A DNA stretch of 64,000 nt, from assembly GCA_902729315.2 (NCBI GenBank), contig LR746267.1, positions 7,752,424 to 7,816,423 on the forward strand, written 5' to 3'. A model generated the notes under the pieces. It was not told the origin of the DNA. It searched no databases and was given only the letters and a program-made list of their open reading frames with translations. Every line of letters begins with the position of its first letter. Within the stretch, counting starts at the first letter, position 1. The stretch is from Spirodela intermedia. Taxonomy: Eukaryota; Streptophyta; Magnoliopsida; Alismatales; Araceae. Below are positions 56,931-64,000 of the stretch, piece by piece. A program made the position numbers and the translations under genes.

Positions 56931-57458
56931 ATGGCATGCATCAACCAGGGTATGTACGGAGGAGGAGGCAGAGGGGTGGCGGCGCCGCCCGTCGGCCCTC
57001 GCATCTCCTTCTCCAACGACTTTGCCCTGGACGCGGCCACCGGGCGCCCGGCGGTGAAGTACGAGCGAGCACCGGCGGCGGCTGCCGGCAACTCGCCGGA
57101 CTTCGAGTTCTCGGTGGAGAGCTACGGGATGATGGCGGCAGATGAGCTCTTCTTCAAGGGGCGGCTAATGCCGCTCAAGGAGCAATCCACAGTGGCTCAG
57201 ATACGCCGGATGACGCTGCGAGATGAGTTGCAGGCCGGAAACGGAGAGGACGACGGCGGTCTCACCTTCTTACCGCCGTCGTCGTCGTCGAGGCTTCCGA
57301 ACAAGATGGCCCTTCGGTGGAAGGCACTGATGGGTCTGAGGAAGGCGAAGCACGACAAGAAGCAGCATGATGTGCTGCAGCAGCAGCAGGAAGACGGCGA
57401 GAAAGAAGAGGAAGAGGTATTCGGGAACGCCAGCTCTCACATCTCTCTCTCCAGATAG
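56931..57458 (+). CDS. DUF1645-family protein (MAKR/BKI1-like), 175 aa
   Basis: This is an intronless GC-rich ORF. It has a conserved FEFSV motif (SPDFEFSVESYGMMAADELF) followed by FFKGRLMPLKE at about residues 56-83, the signature of plant DUF1645 proteins. A basic stretch (NKMALRWKALMGLRKAKHDK) then leads to a Gln/Glu-rich tail. There is no signal peptide or membrane helix; the basic patch could give membrane or nuclear association. Function is not established for this protein. Relatives are linked with membrane-associated kinase regulation and stress traits. The Met at 56931 is the first after the TATA-box and GA leader. It is convergent with the BKI1-like gene 2.4 kb away, which carries a similar ADDIFFHGHLLPLQ motif. 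Confidence 0.82.
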   Translation: MACINQGMYGGGGRGVAAPPVGPRISFSNDFALDAATGRPAVKYERAPAAAAGNSPDFEFSVESYGMMAADELFFKGRLMPLKEQSTVAQIRRMTLRDELQAGNGEDDGGLTFLPPSSSSRLPNKMALRWKALMGLRKAKHDKKQHDVLQQQQEDGEKEEEEVFGNASSHISLSR

Positions 57459-58541
57459 TCAACTTCAAAGAGAGGGAGAGGGAGAGAGAGCATGAAGAGG
57501 TTAGCGGTTTGTGGCCTAATGCCGTCTCTAATTGTAGGTGCGTGTGTGAGAAAGAGGGAGAAGAAAGAGTATTGGGTAATGCAGTTTTAGAGAGAGAGAG
57601 AGAGAGAGAGAGAGATCCTTTTATCGTTCTCTCGCGTTATCGTTGTTTTCTGATTTGGCAATCGTCTCATCGGCTTGCCCTCTTGTGCCTCTCTTGCCTC
57701 GTCCTGGAGAGAGGTGTCCTCTCTCCGGCCCTCATCTTCCCTACTGTTTCCCCCTCCTTGTCCACTAGAGACTGCTTTGTTACCGAAGGGCGTGTTTACT
57801 TGCGCGGGCTCTCATTTACTCCATTGACTTCTCTCTCTCTCTCTCTCTCCCCCTCACGCTCGCTCACTCGCTATTTCATTAATGTACAGGCTGTTCGCTA
57901 TAATATCCGGATGTCTCCTCTCTTTCTCTAAAGTCTGACGTCCTTCAGATGTCTGTGATCACAACTCGGGTAGATAGATCCTCAGGGGGGAGAGAGAGAG
58001 GGAGAGAGAGAGAGAGAGAGAGAGAGAACGGACGAGAACGAAGAGAGAGCGTCTACTATTCTCCTAATAGCTTGATTGAGCTCTCATACGAGTCAGCCGT
58101 CCTCATTATATCTGATCGTATGGCGTCTAAAACGAGAATAATCTACACAGAGATTGGTGAGGAACGGGAAGGGAGGAGGAGACCATTCCTCGAAGGCACC
58201 GATCTTCCGCCCACTGGACGTCTCTTCTTCTGCACTCCACCATTTATGCACGGCTGTCACAGCACTCCCCATGCAGGAGATGAACGGCTCGGCGCAATTA
58301 AATTCCCCTCCCCTTTCTTTATTACCACTCCACATGCTCCATCCTCTCTCTCTCTCTATCTCTTCCCATCTGCGTTTTTCTAGATAGAGGAGATCGAAAC
58401 TTGATCAAATGGGGTCAAATGGGTTCTAAGAGGATATCGAAACTTGATAGAACGCCAGGCTGAGGACGAACCTGTTGCAAACGCAGACGAAAACTTCACA
58501 CCAAAATAAGAAGACGGATCGGTTCTTGAAGTGGACCAGTT

Positions 58542-58603
<62 letters not shown>

Positions 58604-59828
58604 ACCAAATAAGCCTTCAACCCGGCAAATCGTGGCCCAATTCGCCCCCGTCTGGTTCTTCCCATTCCCCTGAAAAGGCCGAGATGAAAAGTCCAGCCCA
58701 ATTGAGAACCAAAGCCCAAAGTCATTAGGGGGCCCAAATCAGGCCCGCCCAACTTGTGCCTTTTTGGGAACAATCGGACCCCCCCCCCCTCCCCCAACAG
58801 CAATTCTGGTCTTAAGAGCCTACAAGACCAATAACTGGGTTCCAGCTTGGAGGCCCGGCCCAGATTAGAAAAACCAAAGCACACGCTATAACTAAAAGGA
58901 ATCACATGTTCGCGGAAATTTCCCAACATTATATGAAAAATACCTCTATAAAATCATAAAAATAAAAAATCAGACGAAATATAATTGTACCTTAATATAT
59001 AATAATAATAATACCCAGTTACTGGGGTATCGTATTTATGGCAAAATGATACAAAATGGGCCTGTCTGTCTTGGGTTCTATTTAGCCCAGACCCGCCCAT
59101 ATTTGGGAAAACTTCCCAACATTTTATTAAGGATATATAGATAAATTATAAAATAATAAAAATTCGCAGGAAATTTATCTTACATATGGCAAAATAATCC
59201 AAAATGGGCCGTTTCGTATTGGGCTATATTTGGGCCAGACCCCCTCATAGACGGAACCCACTTTTTGGCACGTGATCATCTCTCTCTCTCTCTCTATCTC
59301 TGTTTCTATCTCTGCACGGGGGTCCTATGATTGTCCGGTCACCGCCTGGCCCACTGGCACTCCTAATTATCATATATTTTAATTATTTAAATATTTTCAG
59401 AAGCCAGAGGTGAAGTAGCCGGTCCCCTCTCTCGTCAACGTTGGCAGGAAAACCAAATTTCCCGGTTTGTCGTCTCCTAAAAGGCCTGGAACGGGGAGGG
59501 AATAATGCCGACTCCGCAAGTGGCCGGCGGGGCCGCCTCCGCCGCCGCCCAGCCGCCGCCGCCGCCGCCGCCGGGAGCTCGCCGGCCGGAGCGGGGGAAG
59601 AGGGTCTTGTTTATCTCGATCCACCGGCTTCGAAGTGAACAGTCGCAGAGACCTGTGAATATTTTATTCAACAGATGGAGGCTTTGTCTTTCTCCGGAAT
59701 GGGGACACCTCTCCTGAAGGGGGGGGGGGGGGGTTTCTTACAGACAGACTGTTTGATCCACGGCGAAGACGGGTCTCTTTTTTTACAGGAAGGATGATGA
59801 TGATGACGATGATGGGGACGAGTAGGTT
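57459..59828. other. Convergent intergenic region between DUF1645 and BKI1-like genes
   Basis: About 2.4 kb without a supported gene. It contains several GA/CT runs (57589-57614, 57832-57850, 57995-58026, 58563-58599), a GT run (about 58540-58562), a C-rich tract (about 58780-58795), a diverged direct duplication (58914-59250) and a G tract (about 59719-59733). Confidence 0.65.
58914..59250. repeat. Diverged direct duplication with GGGCC motifs
   Basis: Unit one (about 58914-59106) and unit two (about 59107-59250) each run from a TTCCCAACATT block through AT-rich sequence to ATGGCAAAAT and CAAAATGGGCC, then a TTGGG...CCAGACC segment. Identity is clearly partial. Confidence 0.65.
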
Positions 59829-60743
59829 TCACGGCTGGAAGCCCTTCTCCTTGGTGGCGGCGATGGAGTTCTTGCAGTGGGCAATGGCCGCCTCGATGGC
59901 GCTCTGCAGCTCCTCCATGGTGCTCTCCTCCGACGACCCGCCGGAACCCCCCCCCGCCGCCGCCGCCGCCGTCGCCACGAGGAGGCCGCTGTTGGTGGGG
60001 GAGGTGCGCATGGAGGCCGGCGCGGAGAGCTCTCCCCGCCGCCGCCGCCACTGCTCGTCCCTCCCCATGGTGGCTTTGGCATTGGAGTTGCCGGTGAAGG
60101 AGTAGGGCCGCCGCTGCAACTGGTGGCGCTTCTCCGTCCCTCCTCTGAAGGAGAAGAGGGGTTCCACTGCGGCGACGTACTTCTTCACCAGCCGGCTCAT
60201 GGCGTCGAACGCTGCCGTTCTCTTCTTCCGCCGCTTCTCCTCGTCCTCATCCCTCTCCCCGGCCTCCGGGGTCTTCCACCACCGCCCCACGCCGGTGAAC
60301 AGCGAGGAGACGAGCTTCTTCTTCATCCTCTCCCGGTTCTCGCCGCCGCTGCTGGCCGTGCTGCAGCTGCTGCTGCTGCTCACGGTGTTGGCGGCGCTCC
60401 CGCTGCTCCGCCGGCTCTGTTCCAAAGCCGCCGCAGCCGCCGCCGGCACCGCCGCTGCCTCCGAGGCCCGGGCCGGGACCGGCGGCGGCGTGTGGGAGAG
60501 GATCTGGAGGGGCAGCAGGTGACCGTGGAAGAAAATGTCGTCGGCGGGGGCCAGGTCGTACACGTGGCATCTGCTCAACGGCGACTTCCCGCCGCCGCCG
60601 GAGGAAGACGGATGGTGGAACGATATCGTGAAGGAGAACTCGTGGGAAGGGGAAGAACAGGGGGAGGCGGCGGCGACCGGCAAGGGAAGCTTATTCGCCG
60701 CCAATTTTCCCTCCCCCCCCTCCGTCTTCGCCTCTCCTTCCAT
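59829..60743 (-). CDS. BKI1: BRI1 kinase inhibitor 1 (BKI1)/MAKR-like protein, 304 aa
   Basis: Intronless minus-strand ORF. Features in order: SHEFSFTISFHHP (about residues 33-45); DLAPADDIFFHGHLLPLQIL (about 63-82); a Ser-rich linker; a basic segment EKRRKKRTAAFDAMSRLVKK then YVAAVEPLFSFRG (about 168-200); and C-terminal STMEELQSAIEAAIAHCKNS. The last matches the BKI1 motif that binds the BRI1 kinase domain, and the basic segment corresponds to the membrane-targeting region that is released on Tyr phosphorylation. Known family role: plasma-membrane repressor of brassinosteroid receptor signalling. It could instead be another MAKR; the C-terminal motif favours BKI1. A 291-aa ORF on the other strand is an antisense shadow of the GC-rich coding sequence. 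Confidence 0.85.
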   Translation of the reverse strand: MEGEAKTEGGEGKLAANKLPLPVAAASPCSSPSHEFSFTISFHHPSSSGGGGKSPLSRCHVYDLAPADDIFFHGHLLPLQILSHTPPPVPARASEAAAVPAAAAAALEQSRRSSGSAANTVSSSSSCSTASSGGENRERMKKKLVSSLFTGVGRWWKTPEAGERDEDEEKRRKKRTAAFDAMSRLVKKYVAAVEPLFSFRGGTEKRHQLQRRPYSFTGNSNAKATMGRDEQWRRRRGELSAPASMRTSPTNSGLLVATAAAAAGGGSGGSSEESTMEELQSAIEAAIAHCKNSIAATKEKGFQP

Positions 60744-62462
60744 CGTGTCTGAGAAAGAGAAGAGAGCTAGAGAGAGACAGAGTGAAGAAGAGAGAGAGAG
60801 AGCGGTGGAGGGTGAGATGTCCGGGAAGCCAGTTCTGCTTCGTTCGGTGTTAACGTTCTATCAAAGGCAGAGACGGGGGAGAAGATTCGGGGCGGGTTGT
60901 TTTTTTGTGTATAGGCCCCTAGACTAGGCTACATTGATGTTGATACCCTACTTTCCGTCTTTTCTCGTATGAGGGCTTGCGTCGCGCACGCCCCGAGGAG
61001 CCTCGCGCAACGGTCTGGCCCCCGAGGGGCCTTCGTGAAAACCGCCAGCGGCCACGTGGTACCGCCGTCGGCGACTCCAACGCTCCTCCGCCACATAAGC
61101 GCCGCCTCTTCCGTCCTTGTCCTCATCCCATTTATCTCTCTATTATTATGTCTTCCAACTATTTCCAGCCCCCCTCTTTCCCTCCATTCTATCAACGGTC
61201 GACCAATTAGACAGAGAGAGAGAGAGAGTCAACGGTAGTAGACCAGGTTCAGTCACTAGAAGAACGAGGGCTAACCGGCCAAGGCGGTGAAAGGGCTTAT
61301 TGGGCTGTATTGGGCCGCATAAGTTGTGGGCTCGGTAAACGACGAGCGGGAAGCGGACGGGACGGAGACGGCCCGTCGGCGGATTTCTCGCGAGTTCGTG
61401 AGAAAAAGCTGTTCCTCGGGAAAGGCCGAGGTACCGGTCCGAATAAGGCCAGCCAGAAGGAGGGATAGCTTTTTACACCTGTATACTAGCTTAGAATATA
61501 GACTTACATAAAAGGCCTCATGATGACTTCATATTAACAGATATACTCTCCTCGGAAACGGCTTTACGACAGGTGGAAGAGAACACAAAGAGGCCGAGAG
61601 CACATGCGGGTCTGGTCTGGTCTGGTCTGCCATCCGGTTCCGCACGTGCGCCTGGGACGGCCCAGCGCAGAGCTGTCTCGTCAGTGACCCACACGTCGGG
61701 GATCCCCACCCCCACGTGGCCGCCATACGACGGGTCCCCGCCCCTCCCCTTCGCGGGTCTCGCTGTCGCGCACGAGTGGGGGATACCTTTTTGCATAATA
61801 TTGCCAAGAAATCATGGAAAGAAGTGGGATCATGGTGTAATTATTTTTCCCACCGTGTGATCAGTATATTATTTGACTTTTTAGTCAACGAAGAAAATCA
61901 AAAGGACAGCGAGAGCGAGAGAGAGAGATGGCATATCGAATGGGGTTAATTTAATTATTGAGGGAAGTTGGGTATGAACAGGGAAGGAAGGATGATGCGG
62001 CAAGAACGGTGCGAATTCTTCTTCTTCTTCTTCTTGCTCGGGGAGATTGAACAGAGATAGATAGATTCTCGCCGCGTTCTGGGAAATCAATGGGAAATGG
62101 GCTGTGAATGAATCGATGGCTCACCTCCGGGGAACGGCGACGCCGCCGCCGGTGGAGGCGAGACGGTGGCGCTGCTCTCTCGATCAAGACGGCTTTTTAC
62201 AGTGGCGCAGCGGCGGCGGCGCCGGAGGAAGCCGAAGGAGGAAAAGGGAGGCCCTCTTTGCTTCACTTCTCCTGCTCCTCGTCGCCTGCCGCGAGAAGGA
62301 AGCCAAAAGCGCCACCAGACAGGTGCGATGCCACCGCCGGCCGACAGCGACTATTCGTCTCCGCTGCCGTTCCGGGGGGCTGAAATAGGGAGGGAGGAGG
62401 GAGCTCAGCTGCGAGATGGCAGGAGGTTGAAGGAAGTAGATGGAGAAGAGCAGGTGGGTTAC
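60744..62462. other. Intergenic region BKI1-like / PP2C
   Basis: It holds the BKI1-like leader (GA-rich, 60750-60805), GC-rich sequence with short GA runs, and the likely 3' end of the PP2C gene. A low-complexity GAA/CTT run lies at about 62019-62036. No separate gene is supported. Confidence 0.55.
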
Positions 62463-63596
62463 CTCCTCCCCGGAATCTCTTCCCTTCCATGGCCTCCTTC
62501 TTGGCGTGGCAGCTCCGGCAGAGGAAGGGGCCGTCCCACGGGCGGAGCCGGCCGGTCTGCAACGAGCCGGCGTGCACCGAGGTGCCCTCTCCAGGCTTGA
62601 ACTCTACCTGGCAGACCGCGCACATGAACAGCTTGAACATGTTGCAGATGGGATACTCCGTGTCCAGCCTGCAGCATATCGAAACCCTAGAAATCAGGAC
62701 ACGAAGAAGGGGGAGGTGGAGGAGGAGACTTGGGTTTGGGGGGGGGGGGGGAGACCTCCGGGCGAGCATGGCGGAGCCTTCCTCGAAGATTTCCTCCACG
62801 AGGTCCGGCTCGGAGCACTCTCGATCGGAATGCGACGTGGACTCGCAGGATTTCCGCCGGAACATGGACTTGAAGACGCCCTTCCCCTGCTTCTTCGGAG
62901 GCGGGAGGGGAGGGTTCTTCTCCTGCGGCAGGATATCCACCACGATACAGGTGATGTCGTCGTGAAGCCCTTTGATCTGTACTGCTTCCTGCGAACCAGA
63001 AGAAGAAGATGATGATGATGATGCGTGGGAATGAGGAGCTTATTCGGCGTCGGCGGCGGAATGGATGAGCACCTTGACGATCTGAGCGGCGGCGACCTCT
63101 GCCGGCAGCCCGCGCGAGCAGCTCACCGCCATTTCGAAGGTGACGGCGTCCCAGACGCCGTCACTGGAGATGATGAGCCGACCGCCAGCATTCGAAAGCT
63201 ATTGCAGAGAAACAGACCGCTGATGAATAAAAGCCATACAATACAGAGAGCAAACACTATGGTTTAAATTATCCAATACGTACGTAATCTTCATTCTAAA
63301 GTGAGTTTAAAAAATAAAAATAAAAATTGTAAGAGAACCAGAAAGAAAATCAGAACCCATCGAAGAAGCTTGTCAAACTTTTTCCTTTCCAAACCAGAAT
63401 CTTTCTCCGTATAAACCCTTTCTAAATGTGGCATCGAAAATAGGAAACCATTTGCGCCAAACACACAGAGACAGAGGGGCGTGGATACCTTCACTTGCTT
63501 CACATGAGGAACAGGAACGATGAACTCCCCCACATCCATGTCTCCAATCGATCTTGACAGACATAACCCACCTGGCCAGCACCTCAGGGGACCAAT
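62463..63596 (-). CDS. Protein phosphatase 2C with C-terminal Cys-pair module (partial, cut by right edge)
   Basis: Four in-phase exons: 63489-63596 (IGPLRCWPGGLCLSRSIGDM, then DVGEFIVPVPHVKQVK), 63073-63198 (LSNAGGRLIISSDGVWDAVT), 62756-62988 (EAVQIKGLHDDITCIVVDIL, then PPPKKQGKGVFKSMFRRKS and DLVEEIFEEGSAML) and 62463-62668 (LDTEYPICNMFKLFMCAVCQ, RPWDGPFLCRSCHAKKEAME, GKR). The Asp residues of SSDG and HDD are metal-binding positions of PPM/PP2C phosphatases. The CAVCQ...CRSCH pairs form a small zinc-ribbon-like tail found in the plant PP2C5/12/15-type clade. The N-terminal catalytic half lies beyond 64000. The C-terminal end is uncertain: either splicing at 62462 to a short last exon, or read-through to a stop at about 62263. 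Function: Ser/Thr dephosphorylation; substrate unknown. Confidence 0.87.
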
Positions 63597-64000
63597 CTGA
63601 AGAAAGAAGATTCGCATTATTAGTATAGTATAGCAGTGAAAGGGCCAGAGAAAATCGGTTCCAGCTTATATGGGTCTAAAAAGCATGCAGACAGACAGAC
63701 ACCGTCAGATTGCACGTTCTATCGTACAATCTGAGAAGAGAGTGCCATGGTGAGGCTTCCCGAATTCTCGGTCAAAGAGCTCCAGACCAGGAGCGAGAAC
63801 CGTACGAGTCAACTGATATACAATTAGTATAATCCTTCGTAGTGTTTCCTTTTCGGATATGGAAATCTGCAGTTGGGATTATTTATTCGTCTGCAATTGC
63901 ACAGGTAGAGCTCTCAAATGCGGTAGAAGCCTCCTCGTTCACCAAACTCTTACTTCTCTGGCCGCCATGTGTTCCTCAACGGCTGCAGATGCCAGCCCAC
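63597..64000 (-). other. Probable PP2C intron/upstream part at the right edge
   Basis: No further PP2C exon is convincingly seen in the last 400 bases. The expected preceding segment (a VTASGGEVGRL-like stretch) is absent, so the intron probably extends out of the window. Confidence 0.45.

Noticed and set aside
59877-60752. 291-codon plus-strand ORF over the BKI1-like gene
   Set aside because: Antisense to a protein with clear BKI1 motifs; its translation is low-complexity Arg/Gly/Pro.

Overview
This is nuclear DNA of a flowering plant. The genes are split by many GT-AG introns, noncoding DNA is AT-rich, and (GA/CT)n microsatellites are common. All clearly recognised products are plant proteins. 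Very GC-rich exons (DEAH/RBR protein, BKI1-like, small EF-hand genes) next to ordinary AT-richer genes suggest a monocot, but that is a weak inference and I do not name a species.

Layout, left to right. (1) 1-2669 (+): 3' half of a DEAH-helicase/RBR ubiquitin-ligase gene (DEAH11/12 type), cut by the left edge. (2) 2733-3227 (-): a small protein with a C-terminal membrane tail. (3) 4119-13558 (+): 12-exon WDR43/UTP5 gene (ribosome biogenesis). (4) 14292-17050 (-): ZOP1-like pre-mRNA splicing factor whose OCRE exon looks broken. (5) 17932-22564 (-): uroporphyrinogen-III synthase. (6) 23485-28706 (-): three-RRM RBP45/47 RNA-binding protein. (7) 30120-33074 (+): COR27/COR28-like cold and clock regulator. 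(8) 34122-39134 (+): centrin. (9) 39779-40066 and 41403-41684 (+): two short intronless EF-hand proteins. (10) 43061-55366 (+): 21-exon RAD54. (11) 56931-57458 (+) and 59829-60743 (-): a convergent pair of DUF1645 and BKI1/MAKR-like regulators. (12) 62463-63596 (-): 3' part of a PP2C with a C-terminal cysteine module, cut by the right edge.

These are mostly unrelated housekeeping and regulatory genes, as expected for a plant chromosome arm; there is no operon-like pathway. Local themes are three EF-hand genes in a row, two membrane-associated kinase-regulator relatives facing each other, and promoters carrying site II (TGGGCC) motifs. Exon models were built by hand from frame continuity and splice signals, and most joins are phase-consistent. 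No virus, integrated organelle block, CRISPR array or intact transposon was recognised. I did not find a convincing undescribed system; the best leads are the broken ZOP1 OCRE exon, the promoter logic of COR27, WDR43 and RAD54, and the small EF-hand pair.
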